Below, piece after piece: positions 9,134 to 18,115 of a stretch of 64,000 nt of DNA. Numbering within the stretch: the first letter of the stretch is position 1; the number at the start of each line of letters is the position of its first letter. A model generated the notes under the pieces. The model made no database searches. It was not told the DNA's origin and saw nothing but the letters and a program-made list of their open reading frames with translations. The DNA is from an uncultured Desulfobacterales bacterium (GTDB lineage Bacteria > Desulfobacterota > Desulfobulbia > Desulfobulbales > Desulfocapsaceae), in contig CALGIJ010000027.1 in assembly GCA_937915545.1 (NCBI GenBank), positions 1 to 64,000 of the forward strand. The letters are read 5' to 3'. The position numbers and the translations under genes are program-made.

Positions 9134-10306
9134 ATGCAACGCACCCTCACCTCGGAGAAGCTGCCCATCAGGCTCTGGCTCCCCGACATCGATGCCGACA
9201 CCCTGCAGCAGGCGAAAAACCTCGCCAACCTGCCCTGTATCTTCCACCATGTGGCGATCATGCCCGATGCCCATGTCGGCTATGGCATGCCCATTGGCGG
9301 GGTGGCGGCGGCGGTGGAGGTGGTCATCCCCAACGCCGTCGGCGTCGACATCGGCTGCGGCGTGGCCGCCTGCCGGACCAGCCTCGCCGGCCTCGACGGC
9401 GCCAGCCTGAAGCGGCTCCTCGGCGAGGTACGGCGCCATATCCCCCTGGGCTTTCAACACCATAAGCAGCCGCAGCCGCACAGCCGCATGCCGGAAATCG
9501 ACGCAGGAGAGGACAGCGGGGAACTGGCCGTGGTCGAGGCCGAGTACGAGAGCGGCCGCCTGCAGCTCGGCACCCTCGGCGGCGGCAACCACTTCATCGA
9601 GGTGCAAGGCGGCGACGATGGTTTCCTGTGGCTGATGATCCACTCCGGCAGCAGAAACCTCGGCTATCGGGTGGCCAACCACTACAACCGCATCGCCGCC
9701 CAGGCCACCGGCCGGCACAAGCTCTTCCCGCTGTCCTGGCAGCTCGACTACCTGACGGTGGACAGCGGCGAGGGACGCAGCTATCTGCGCGAGATGGAGT
9801 ATTGCGTGCGCTTTGCCGCCGCCAACCGGCGGGCGATGATGGACAGGGTGCAGGAGTTGCTCGCCGACCTCCAGCCGGGGGTGGAGTTCACCGCCTTTTA
9901 CGACGTCGCCCATAACTACGCGGCGGTGGAAGAGCACTTCGGCCGCAGGGTGGTGGTGCACCGCAAGGGGGCGACGCGGGCGGCGGCGGGCGATATCGGC
10001 CTCATCCCCGGCTCCCAGGGCAGCCACAGCTACGTGGTGCGCGGCCTTGGCAATGCCGAGAGCTTCTCCTCCTGTTCCCATGGGGCGGGGCGGCGGCTGG
10101 GGAGAAAACAGGCCCAGCGGCAACTCGACCTGCGCGCGGAGATCGCCCGCCTCGAGGAGCGGGGCATTCTCCACGCCCTCCGCCACCGCAAGGATCTCGA
10201 GGAGGCCGCCGGGGCCTATAAGGATATCGACGAGGTCATGGCCCACCAGCAGGATCTGGTGCGCGTCGTCACCACCCTCCACCCCCTGGCGGTGGTCAAG
10301 GGCTGA
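9134..10306 (+). CDS. rtcB: RtcB-family RNA ligase
   Basis: Joins RNA 2',3'-cyclic-phosphate or 3'-phosphate ends to 5'-OH ends using GTP and Mn2+. The 390-aa protein shows the family's blocks in order: MPDAHVGYGMPIGG, VGVDIGCGVA (metal-binding Asp and Cys), GGGNHFIE, HSGSRNLG, then HRKGATRA and GSQGSHSYVVRG, with the nucleotidylated His near the end. The frame is open 39 bp further upstream, but the ATG at 9134 is preferred because it starts directly before the conserved region. No archease or RtcA gene is adjacent, so it appears to be a single-gene unit. Confidence 0.9.
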   Translation: MQRTLTSEKLPIRLWLPDIDADTLQQAKNLANLPCIFHHVAIMPDAHVGYGMPIGGVAAAVEVVIPNAVGVDIGCGVAACRTSLAGLDGASLKRLLGEVRRHIPLGFQHHKQPQPHSRMPEIDAGEDSGELAVVEAEYESGRLQLGTLGGGNHFIEVQGGDDGFLWLMIHSGSRNLGYRVANHYNRIAAQATGRHKLFPLSWQLDYLTVDSGEGRSYLREMEYCVRFAAANRRAMMDRVQELLADLQPGVEFTAFYDVAHNYAAVEEHFGRRVVVHRKGATRAAAGDIGLIPGSQGSHSYVVRGLGNAESFSSCSHGAGRRLGRKQAQRQLDLRAEIARLEERGILHALRHRKDLEEAAGAYKDIDEVMAHQQDLVRVVTTLHPLAVVKG

Positions 10307-10427
10307 GGGGCGTCGACGTTGAGGGGACAGGGCGGAGCCGGATGGGCGGTGGCATGGGGCACGGCACAAAAGCCGACCGCCCCAATGCGGGAAGCTGGAT
10401 AGGCGGCGGCCGCCTCAGGCGGACCGC

Positions 10428-11066
10428 TCAGGGCGCGAGGCGGGCGATATTCCAGGCATCCCCTTGCCGCCGGTAGAGGAAGCGATCGTGGAGACGGTTC
10501 TCCCCACCCTGCCAGAACTCGATCTCCTCAGGCACGACGCGATAGCCGCCCCAGAAGGAGGGCAAGGGCACCTTACCCTCGCCGATCTTGCTCTTCATCT
10601 CGTAGAATTTCTGCAGCAGCACCTTCTTCGACGACAGGGGGTGGCTCTGGCTCGACACCCAGGCCGCCATCTGGCTGTCCTTGGGGCGCGACATGAAGTA
10701 CTTGGCCGACTCGGCCATGGAGATCCGCGCCGCGCGCCCGCCGATTATCACCTGTCGTTCCAGCTGCAGCCAGACAAAGAGCAGGCTCACCTGGGGATTG
10801 CCGGCGATCTCCAGCGCCTTGCGGCTCTCGAAGTTGGTAAAGAAGACGAAACCGCTGCTGTCATAATATTTCAGCAATACGGTGCGTTGGCTGGGGCGGC
10901 CATCGCTGCTCACCGTGGCCAGGACCATCGCCGTCGGGTCGGACAGCTCCGCCATCCGCGCCTGCTCGAACCAGGTGGTAAACTGCCGCAAGGGATCCTC
11001 GGCGAGGTCGGCCCGGGACAGGCCGCCCCGCAGATACTCGCGGCGCAATTGACTGACATCGACCAT
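10428..11066 (-). CDS. pdxH: Pyridoxamine 5'-phosphate oxidase
   Basis: An FMN enzyme oxidising pyridoxine- or pyridoxamine-5'-phosphate to PLP. The 212-aa length is typical. Family blocks are present: RTVLLKYYDSSGFVFFTN, NPQVSLLFVW, then WVSSQSHPLSSK and the C-terminal EFWQGGENRLHDR, which binds FMN and substrate. It is a single minus-strand gene separated from the upstream Tim44-like gene by a terminator hairpin. Confidence 0.93.
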   Translation of the reverse strand: MVDVSQLRREYLRGGLSRADLAEDPLRQFTTWFEQARMAELSDPTAMVLATVSSDGRPSQRTVLLKYYDSSGFVFFTNFESRKALEIAGNPQVSLLFVWLQLERQVIIGGRAARISMAESAKYFMSRPKDSQMAAWVSSQSHPLSSKKVLLQKFYEMKSKIGEGKVPLPSFWGGYRVVPEEIEFWQGGENRLHDRFLYRRQGDAWNIARLAP

Positions 11067-11084
11067 AGCTGTTCACAAAGGAAA

Positions 11085-11127
11085 TAAAAAACCCCGCCGG
11101 CAGCCATATCGCGGGCCGCCGGGGGGA
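11085..11127 (-). terminator. Intrinsic terminator after the Tim44-like gene
   Basis: Read on the minus strand, a GC-rich stem (GGGG...CGGC pairing with GCCGGCGGGG, with an internal mismatch) is followed directly by TTTTTTATTT. It lies between the stop of the Tim44-like gene and the pdxH start, so it separates the two transcripts. Confidence 0.7.
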
Positions 11128-11144
11128 TAGTGTCGGTGAGGGGC

Positions 11145-12065
11145 TCAGCTCTCCTTGATCCCTTCCAGTCTCCAGTTCTGGGTGCCAACCGGGCGGGCCC
11201 AGGTCCACTCCTCGTGGAACTTGACCGGCAAGGTCATGCTGCCGGAAACCAGTTCGCCGCTCTTGTCGTCGACGGTATAATCGAGGAGGTTGGCGGAGAA
11301 GAGCACGGTGACGAAGTCTTCGCGGCCATCGCTGCCGGCCTGGACGATTTTCGCCTCACGCACGGCGATCGACTCGAGCTTGTTGATATGGCCCTTGGCG
11401 CGCAGCTCGGCGAGATGGCCCTCGTATTCGCTGGCCAGCTGGTCGCCGAGCAAGTGGCGGTAGGAGCCGAGGTCGCGCCTCATCCACCCGGCCTGAACCT
11501 GGAAGAAGACGTCGGAGGCCACTTCGGTGAAGTGGGCCGGGTCGAAATCCCGGTCATAACGCCTGATCTCGGCGATGCCCTCCTCGACCAGGTTGCCGCC
11601 GATCACCGGCGGCACCGGCGGCGGCATGGTCGTGCCGCCAAACGCGCCGGGCGGCGGCGGGGCAGGGGCCGAGTACTGGCTGGGGGCGTCGTAGCCGCCT
11701 CCTTGCCTGGCCTTGGCGAACCTCTTGTAGAGGAAGTAGGCGATGCCGCCGAGGAGCAGCAGGGGCAGAATGCCCATGCCCGAGCCGCCGGCCCCGAACA
11801 TCGAGCCGAAGAGCAGGCCACCCAGGGCGCCACCGAGCAGGCCGCCCATCAGGCCTCTGCTGAAGCTGCTGCCGGTGTTGGGCCTGCTCTGGCTCATGGG
11901 GGCCGCCGGACTGCTCGCCGGAGCCTTGCTGGGGCTGGAGGAGAAGGATTTGCCGCCTGCTTTGGAGCGGGCGTTGGCGTCATCGCTGAACAAGGCGCCA
12001 TCGACTGCGGCCAGAGCGAAGAGCACCAGCACGATCGGTGCCAGTCTTTTCCAGAAGGTCTTCAT
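11145..12065 (-). CDS. Tim44-like domain protein, exported
   Basis: 306 aa. The signal peptide or anchor lies in residues 1-30, followed by a Ser/Ala/Pro-rich linker. A glycine-rich stretch comes next, with two hydrophobic segments around residues 70-115 (GGLLGGALGGLLFG, then LPLLLLGGIAYFLYKRF). The Tim44-like ligand-binding domain covers ~165-300 and ends with the family's TWARP and NWRLEGIKES. Such bacterial proteins sit in the inner membrane and have no settled function. It is a monocistronic minus-strand gene. Confidence 0.8.
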   Translation of the reverse strand: MKTFWKRLAPIVLVLFALAAVDGALFSDDANARSKAGGKSFSSSPSKAPASSPAAPMSQSRPNTGSSFSRGLMGGLLGGALGGLLFGSMFGAGGSGMGILPLLLLGGIAYFLYKRFAKARQGGGYDAPSQYSAPAPPPPGAFGGTTMPPPVPPVIGGNLVEEGIAEIRRYDRDFDPAHFTEVASDVFFQVQAGWMRRDLGSYRHLLGDQLASEYEGHLAELRAKGHINKLESIAVREAKIVQAGSDGREDFVTVLFSANLLDYTVDDKSGELVSGSMTLPVKFHEEWTWARPVGTQNWRLEGIKES

Positions 12066-12197
12066 ATTCGCTGTTGTCTCCTTTACTGATTTTTTGTCGA
12101 ATTCGGGGTATTACATCGGCTGCCATTCATGCCCGACATTATAGTACACCTCGGGCCACTTACCAGAGATAAACGCACCCGCCGTGGCGAAAATCCG

Positions 12198-13721
12198 ATG
12201 CTGCTGCTCTATCCCCCGCTCACCAAAGCCTGCGAGCCCCCCGCCGCCCTCTCCTCTCTCGCCGGCGCGTTGCGCGGTCACGGGGTGACCTGCACCCCCT
12301 GCGACCTCAACGTCGAGGGACTCCACTTCCTCCTCAACCAGCCGCCCGCGGCCGACGACACCTGGACGCGGCGCGCCGCCAAGGGGCTGGACGAAAACCT
12401 CGCGCAGCTGACGAGCCCCACAGGCTACACCAGATTTGCCCGCTACGGCCGCGCCGTGGCCGACCTCAACCGCCTCGTCGCCGTGGCCGGGAGAAACGCC
12501 GGGGTGCAGCTGTCACTGGCCGATTACCATCACCCGCAGCTTTCGCCGCTGCTTCTCGCCGACCTGCAGCGAGCGGCGGCCAACTACCAGGACAACCCCT
12601 TCTTCCCCCTCTTCAGCCGCCGCCTCGACGAGCTCTGCGAGAAGGACGACGATCCGCTGATCGGCATCTCGCTGTGCTATCTCAGCCAGGCCCTCTGTGC
12701 CTTCGCCCTCATCGGCTACCTGCGCGCCCACCACCCGCGGCGCCGCATCGTCCTCGGCGGCGGCCTGGTAACCACCTGGCTCGGCCGCCCGGGGCGGGAG
12801 CGGCTCTTCTCCGGCCTCGTCGATCACCTCGTCGCCGGACCGGGCGAGGAACCCCTGCTGCGGCTGCTCGGCGCCACCCCACCTGGCGAGGTCCACTCCC
12901 CCGATTTCAGCGACCTGCAGTCCGCACCCTATCTCGCCCCCGGCTTCATCCTCCCCTTCGCGGCCTCCTCCGGCTGCTACTGGAAGAAATGCACTTTCTG
13001 CCCGGAGACCAGCGAGAACAACCGCTATCGCCCGCTGCCGCCGCAACGGGCCGCCGCCGACCTGGCCCGCCTCAGCGCCAGGTGCCGCCCGGCCCTCATC
13101 CACCTCCTCGACAACAGCCTCAGCCCGGCCATGCTGCGCGCCCTGATCGCGCAGCCGCCCGGCGCCCCCTGGTACGGCTTCGTCCGCCTCGAGCGGCAGC
13201 TGGAAGACCGGGGGTTCTGCCAGGCACTGCGCCAATCCGGCTGCGTCATGCTGAAAGTCGGCCTCGAGTCCGGCAGTCAGGCGGTGCTGAACGCCATGCA
13301 CAAGGGCACGGAACTGCAGCGGGCCGCCAATATTCTCTCGCAACTCGCCGCGGCGGGTATTGCCAGCTATGTCTACCTGCTCTTCGGCACCCCCGCCGAG
13401 GGCCGCAGCCAGGCCGAAGAGACCCGCCAATTCATCGAGGCCCACCATGAGGCGATCGGCTTTCTCAACCTGGCCATCTTCAATCTGCCCTTGGGCAGCG
13501 CCCTGGGCAGCGACCTGCCGCTAACCTCCTTCTACCCCGGCGACCTCTCCCTCTACCACGACTTCCGCCACCCCCTCGGCTGGGGGCGGGGCGAGGTGCG
13601 GCGCTACCTCGACACGGTCTTCAAACGCTCTTCACCGATCGCCGCCATCCTCCGCCGCGACCCGCCCCTGTTCACTTCCAACCACGCCCCCTTCTTCGCC
13701 GCCTGTGCTGGCGGGAAATAG
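12198..13721 (+). CDS. B12-binding-domain-type radical SAM protein
   Basis: About 507 aa from the ATG at 12198, which begins a B12-binding-like Rossmann domain (MLLLYPPL, then a PCDLNVEG loop). The frame is open back to 12129, but that extension looks unlike the family. The radical SAM cluster motif near residue 280 is GCYWKKCTFC. It has four residues between the first two cysteines rather than three, as in some B12-type radical SAM branches. Downstream motifs include VGLESGSQAVLNAM and YLLFGTPAEG. Substrate unknown. It sits beside an EamA transporter and glycosyltransferases. Confidence 0.78.
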   Translation: MLLLYPPLTKACEPPAALSSLAGALRGHGVTCTPCDLNVEGLHFLLNQPPAADDTWTRRAAKGLDENLAQLTSPTGYTRFARYGRAVADLNRLVAVAGRNAGVQLSLADYHHPQLSPLLLADLQRAAANYQDNPFFPLFSRRLDELCEKDDDPLIGISLCYLSQALCAFALIGYLRAHHPRRRIVLGGGLVTTWLGRPGRERLFSGLVDHLVAGPGEEPLLRLLGATPPGEVHSPDFSDLQSAPYLAPGFILPFAASSGCYWKKCTFCPETSENNRYRPLPPQRAAADLARLSARCRPALIHLLDNSLSPAMLRALIAQPPGAPWYGFVRLERQLEDRGFCQALRQSGCVMLKVGLESGSQAVLNAMHKGTELQRAANILSQLAAAGIASYVYLLFGTPAEGRSQAEETRQFIEAHHEAIGFLNLAIFNLPLGSALGSDLPLTSFYPGDLSLYHDFRHPLGWGRGEVRRYLDTVFKRSSPIAAILRRDPPLFTSNHAPFFAACAGGK

Positions 13722-13826
13722 TAAAAAAGGGATGCAAAGTGGCGGCGGCGACGGTACTCTAGCCCTTTTCCATCCCCGGCCGCGACACCTCCGCAAGCCC
13801 GGCCCCCTTCAACCCCCCGCGCAGCG

Positions 13827-14699
13827 ATGAACCTGGCAGGCATCCTCTCCGCCGTACTGGCGGCCCTCTTCATGGGGACCATCGGCGTCTTCTCCCGCAA
13901 GACCGGGCTGCCGCCGGAGGTCATCACCTTCTTCCGCCTTTTTTTCGGGGCCGGCTTTCTCGCTCTCTATCTCCTCGCCACCGGCCGCCTCCACCTGCTG
14001 CGGCGGCGCCCCACCTGGCCGATCCTCCTCAACGGGCTAATGCTCGCCGGCTTCATCGTCTTCTATATCGAGGCAATGAACCTGACCACCATGGCCAACG
14101 CCATCATGCTCCTCTACCTGGCGCCGCTGGCGGCGGCGGTGGTGGCCCACTTCTTTCTCGGGGAGCGCCTGAGCATCTCCGGCGCGGTGCTCATCGCCAC
14201 CGCCCTGCTCGGCTTCGCCATGATGATGGAATTCCGTGTCGATTTCTCCGGCGGCGCCGAACACGGCAAGGGCCTCATGTTCGCCGCGGCGGGGCTTTCC
14301 TGCTATGCCGCCTTCATCCTCATCAACCGCACCATCGACAGCGCCATCGATTGCTATAACCGCACCTTCTACCAGCTGATGGCCGGGGCCCTGTGCATGA
14401 CGCCGCTGCTCGCCAGCGATGTCGTGCCGATCAGCGCCACGCACTGGCTGTGGCTGGCCGGGGCCGGCTTCTTCCCCGGTTTCCTCGCCATCTACCTGGC
14501 GGTGGTGGCCCTCGACAAATTGCCGGCGGCAACCTTCGGCACCCTCGCCTACCTCGAGCCGATCTTCGTCGTCTTCCTCGGCTGGGTGCTGTTCGCCGAG
14601 AAGCTCAACACCCTGCAGCTCTGCGGCTGTGCCCTGATCCTCGCCAGCGGCGTGATCAAGGGCTATCTCGCCGGGCGGCCGGCCAAGGCTTTGCGCTGA
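13827..14699 (+). CDS. EamA/DMT-family transporter
   Basis: 290 aa with about ten hydrophobic helices in two EamA repeats (residues ~5-135 and ~150-285). This is the usual size and layout of the drug/metabolite transporter superfamily. Typical segments are visible, such as a loop ending in YLAPLAAAVVAHFFLGERL and the matching AYLEPIFVVFLGWVLFAEKL in repeat two. Its stop lies 11 bp before the next glycosyltransferase gene, suggesting co-transcription. Substrate unknown. Confidence 0.85.
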   Translation: MNLAGILSAVLAALFMGTIGVFSRKTGLPPEVITFFRLFFGAGFLALYLLATGRLHLLRRRPTWPILLNGLMLAGFIVFYIEAMNLTTMANAIMLLYLAPLAAAVVAHFFLGERLSISGAVLIATALLGFAMMMEFRVDFSGGAEHGKGLMFAAAGLSCYAAFILINRTIDSAIDCYNRTFYQLMAGALCMTPLLASDVVPISATHWLWLAGAGFFPGFLAIYLAVVALDKLPAATFGTLAYLEPIFVVFLGWVLFAEKLNTLQLCGCALILASGVIKGYLAGRPAKALR

Positions 14700-14710
14700 A
14701 GGGGGTAAGG

Positions 14711-15742
14711 ATGCGCATCCTCCACGTCGCCAACTTCAACCTGCGCAAATACGGGGCCGACCTCTACGCCACCGACCGCAAGCTCAGCAACGGCCTCATC
14801 CGCTGCGGCCACCTGGTCTACGATTTCAGCTACCGCGACGTCTGCCGCAACGAGTCGCCCCTGCGCACCACCCGCTTCGGCAGGGGGGGCCTGGCCAAAA
14901 AGCTCAAGCTCGCCTGCCGCCGCTTCAGGCCGCAGCTGCTGCTGCTCGGCCACAGCGAGCTCATCGACGCGGAGACCCTGGCCGAGGTGCGCCGCGAGCA
15001 TCCGCAGATGAAGCTCGCCCTGTGGTATGTCGACGCCCTCTTCCATCGCGACAAGACGAGCCACCTCTTCGCGCGCCGGCCCCACCTCGACGTCATCTTC
15101 GCCACCACCGGCGGCGAGCTCCTCGCCGAGCTGGCCGGGGACGGCTGCCGCGCCGCCTACTTCCCCAACCCGGTGGACCCCTCGGTGGAATGCCTGCGGG
15201 CCGACGAGAGCGACGACTACGACCACGACTTCATCTTCTGCGGCCGCGACGCCAACGACCCCGAACGCCAGCACTTCATGGAGAGCCTCGCCCTGCGGGC
15301 GGGGAAGATGATGCGCTGCAGCTTCCGCGGCTGCCTCGGCAACGCGCCGCTGACCGGAGCCGACTACCTGGCGGCCCTCGGCCGCTCGCGCATGGCCCTC
15401 AACATCAGCCGCCGCAACGACGTCTTCCTCTACTCCTCCGACCGCCTGGCGCAGCTCCTCGGCAACGGGCTGCTCACCTTCTCGCCGCGGGTACCGGGCC
15501 TGGACAGACTCTTTGGCGAAGAGCACCTGGTGCACTTTGACAACCTCGACGACCTCCTTGACAAACTCGCCCACTTCCACCGCCACGAAGACCAGCGCCG
15601 GGCCATCGCTCGTGCCGGCCGTCTGCAGGCCCACCGGGTGTGCGGCGTGGAGCGGGTCTGCCGCTTTATGCTGGAGACGGTCTTTGCCTTCCCCGCCAGC
15701 GACAGCTACCAGTGGGCAGACCAAGTCTACCCCTCGCCATGA
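14711..15742 (+). CDS. Glycosyltransferase, CgeB-like
   Basis: 343 aa. The ATG at 14711 follows a strong AAGG/GGGGG ribosome-binding stretch. The N-terminal half reads like a Rossmann domain (MRILHVANFN, LLLLGHSELI, LALWYVDALF), and the C-terminal half resembles the CgeB/glycosyltransferase-1 nucleotide-sugar domain (SRMALNISRRND, then LLTFSPRVPGLDRLFGEE). It is the second gene in a four-gene run (transporter, this, a methyltransferase-like protein and a GT4) that probably builds or modifies a surface glycan. Confidence 0.7.
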   Translation: MRILHVANFNLRKYGADLYATDRKLSNGLIRCGHLVYDFSYRDVCRNESPLRTTRFGRGGLAKKLKLACRRFRPQLLLLGHSELIDAETLAEVRREHPQMKLALWYVDALFHRDKTSHLFARRPHLDVIFATTGGELLAELAGDGCRAAYFPNPVDPSVECLRADESDDYDHDFIFCGRDANDPERQHFMESLALRAGKMMRCSFRGCLGNAPLTGADYLAALGRSRMALNISRRNDVFLYSSDRLAQLLGNGLLTFSPRVPGLDRLFGEEHLVHFDNLDDLLDKLAHFHRHEDQRRAIARAGRLQAHRVCGVERVCRFMLETVFAFPASDSYQWADQVYPSP

Positions 15743-15778
15743 CGGCACGGCAAACAACTCAACCGACAGGACCACCCC

Positions 15779-16387
15779 GTGAAGATCCCGCGAAGATGGC
15801 ATGACTGGAGCAAACTGAAGAAGACCGGACGCGGCTACACGCGGCGCGAGCTGACCGTGGTCGAGCTGCTCCGCGAGGTTGCCCGGCGGCGGCCGCCGAA
15901 GAGCTTTCTCAACATCGGCTTCCATGACTATCAGGACGTGCGCAACCGCTGGTGGATCGACATCTGCCGCGCCAACAACATCGACTGGCACATCCTCGAG
16001 GTCTACCCTCCCAATGTCGACAACTTCCTTGCCGAGGCCCCGGCCGCCGACCACCACCGCATCACCTGCGGCAACCTCCTCGACCTGGGCCGCATCTACC
16101 AGCGCACCTTCGACGTCATTCTCCACTGGCATGGCCCGGAGCACCTGCGGCGCGAGGACTTTCTCACCTGCCTGCCGCAGTTGCTGGAGCACAGCCGCCT
16201 GGTCACCATCCTCGGCTGCCCCGACGGCGAAGAGGAACAGGGCCAGGCCTACGGCAACCCCTACGAGGAGCACCTCTCCTTCTGGCGCCGGGAAGAACTG
16301 GAGTCCCTCGGCTTTACCGTGCAGGCGGTGCGCGACAAGGCCCCCGGCCACCTCACCGCCTATCGCCTCCACCCGGACCTGGCATGA
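15779..16387 (+). CDS. Hypothetical methyltransferase-like protein
   Basis: 202 aa from a GTG start. The pattern resembles a class I SAM methyltransferase: a glycine-containing first strand (SFLNIGFHDYQDV), an acidic second strand (WHILEVYPPN), then TFDVILHWHGPEHL and a late VTILGCPDG strand. The glycine-rich SAM loop is not classical, so the activity is uncertain. Its stop overlaps the next glycosyltransferase start by 4 bp (ATGA), which shows tight coupling. Confidence 0.55.
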   Translation: MKIPRRWHDWSKLKKTGRGYTRRELTVVELLREVARRRPPKSFLNIGFHDYQDVRNRWWIDICRANNIDWHILEVYPPNVDNFLAEAPAADHHRITCGNLLDLGRIYQRTFDVILHWHGPEHLRREDFLTCLPQLLEHSRLVTILGCPDGEEEQGQAYGNPYEEHLSFWRREELESLGFTVQAVRDKAPGHLTAYRLHPDLA

Positions 16388-17487
16388 ACATCCTCCTCCT
16401 CACCTTCGACTACCCGCCCACGCCGGGAGGCATCTCGGCCCACGTCCGCGAACTGGCCAAGGCCTTCACCAGGGCCGGCCACCAGGTGACGGTGGTCGCC
16501 AGAAGACATCCCGGCGAGGACGCCCTGCTGCACGAGCCCGGCTGGGAGGTGCACCGCGTCGCCCTGCGCTTCGCCGCTCCCCTCTACGGGCTGCAGCTTC
16601 GCGCCGCGGTGAAAAAGCTCCTGCCGAAGGTGGCCCCCGACCTCGTCCACATCCATGGCATGGGCCCGCTGGAGTGGTACGACATCAGGCACCTGCCCCT
16701 GGTCTACACCAACCACACCTCGGGCTATCTCAAGCGCATCGCCAAAGGCGGCTGGCGGCGCATGTGGATGCTGAAGCGCCACTTCGCCAAGGTCGACCTC
16801 TTTCTCGCCCCGAGCCGCGAGCTGCTGCAGGTGCCCTTTGCCATCTGCGCCCGGCAGGAGTTCATCCCCAACGGCGTCGACGCTGACGCCTTTTTGCGTG
16901 ATGAGGCACAAGGCCGGGAACTGCGGCGGCAGCTCGGTTACGAAGAAGACGACAAGGTGGCCATCGTCACGCGACGGCTGGTGGATAAGAACGGGGTCAT
17001 CTATCTGGCGCGGGCCTGCCGCTTCATTGAAGACCGGCGGCTGCGCCTGCTGGTCATCGGCGACGGCCCGGAGCGGGGAGCGGTGGAGGCGGAGTTCCGC
17101 CGCCATCTTGGCGAGCGCGTTCTCTTTCTCGGCAACAAGCGGCATGAGGAGATCGTCGCCTACTACGGTGCCGCCGACTTCTCCATCCTCCCCTCGCTGA
17201 TGGAGGCTACCAGCATCAGCGGCCTCGAGGCCATGGCCGCCGGCTTGCCCCTGGTGGGCACCAGTGTCGGCGGCATCCCCGAACTCATCAGCCACGGCGA
17301 CAACGGCCTGCTCTGCCGCCCCGCTGATCCCGAGGACCTGGCGGACAAGATCTCCCAACTCCTCTCCGGCGACCTTCGCGCCATGGGGGCGAGATCACGA
17401 AGGATGGTGGAAGAACGCTTCGATTGGCGCCAGATTGCCGCCGCCACCGTGCAGGCCTATGGTCATGTCGTCCCCGGCGGGCGCTGA
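16384..17487 (+). CDS. Glycosyltransferase family 4
   Basis: 367 aa retaining glycosyltransferase with GT-B fold. The start fits the family well (MNILLLTFDYPPTPGG), with acceptor-side residues PDLVHIHGMG and YTNHTSG. The C-terminal donor domain contains RRLVDKNG, then FSILPSLMEATSISGLEAMA, which holds the conserved EX7E-type nucleotide-sugar motif, and GLPLVGTSVGGIPE. Last gene of the glycan operon. The acceptor sugar is unknown. Confidence 0.87.
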   Translation: MNILLLTFDYPPTPGGISAHVRELAKAFTRAGHQVTVVARRHPGEDALLHEPGWEVHRVALRFAAPLYGLQLRAAVKKLLPKVAPDLVHIHGMGPLEWYDIRHLPLVYTNHTSGYLKRIAKGGWRRMWMLKRHFAKVDLFLAPSRELLQVPFAICARQEFIPNGVDADAFLRDEAQGRELRRQLGYEEDDKVAIVTRRLVDKNGVIYLARACRFIEDRRLRLLVIGDGPERGAVEAEFRRHLGERVLFLGNKRHEEIVAYYGAADFSILPSLMEATSISGLEAMAAGLPLVGTSVGGIPELISHGDNGLLCRPADPEDLADKISQLLSGDLRAMGARSRRMVEERFDWRQIAAATVQAYGHVVPGGR

Positions 17488-17518
17488 TATCGGCAGCCGG
17501 GGGACGAAAAAGGGGTGC

Positions 17519-17953
17519 TCAGGGCGTGGTGCAGTCGAGCACTTCGATGGTGAAGGTGAGATCCTTGCCGGCCAGCGGCGGGTTGGCGTCGAGGGTGATG
17601 TGGGTCTTGCTGATGGCGCTGACGACGACGCGGATCAGCTCGCCGTTCATGCCGCCCAGCTCGAGGCGGCTGCCGACCTCGGCGTCGAGGTCGGGGGGCA
17701 CCTGCTCGATGGGCACCTCCATGACCATCTCCTCGTTGCGCGCGCCATAGGCCTTGTCGACGGGAATCAGCACCGTCTTCTTCTCTCCCACCATCATGCC
17801 GAGCAGGGCCTCGTCGAAGCCGGCGATGACCTGCCCGCTGCCGACGGTCACCGACAGCGGCTCGCGCCCCACCGAGCTGTCGAAGACCGTGCCATCGGCC
17901 AGGGATCCGGTATAGTGCACCTTGACGTTATCGCCTTTTCGTACCTGTGTCAT
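17519..17953 (-). CDS. FKBP-type peptidyl-prolyl isomerase, SlyD-like
   Basis: 144 aa. The FKBP core is interrupted by an IF (insert-in-flap) domain, as in SlyD: KVHYTGSLADGTVFDSS, then GSGQVIAGFDEALLGMMVGEKK, the inserted part around GARNEEMVMEVP, and NPPLAGKDLTFTIEVL at the end. The metal-binding His-rich tail of E. coli SlyD is absent. The ATG at 17953 is chosen; the frame stays open far upstream, but that stretch is the antisense of the flavoprotein gene. Cytoplasmic folding helper. Confidence 0.88.
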   Translation of the reverse strand: MTQVRKGDNVKVHYTGSLADGTVFDSSVGREPLSVTVGSGQVIAGFDEALLGMMVGEKKTVLIPVDKAYGARNEEMVMEVPIEQVPPDLDAEVGSRLELGGMNGELIRVVVSAISKTHITLDANPPLAGKDLTFTIEVLDCTTP

Positions 17954-18115
17954 AATACTCCTGTTTCCGGCGTTTCCGGATGGTTGCGTTGCGCCCGCGG
18001 CCGGCGGGCAGAAAATCCCGCGCGCCGGCGGACGGACGCGGGCAGGTGGCGGCTCTGGCCGCCGGACATTGCCTACAGGTAAACACTCTCGCCACGATTG
18101 CAACCGGAGCGGATC

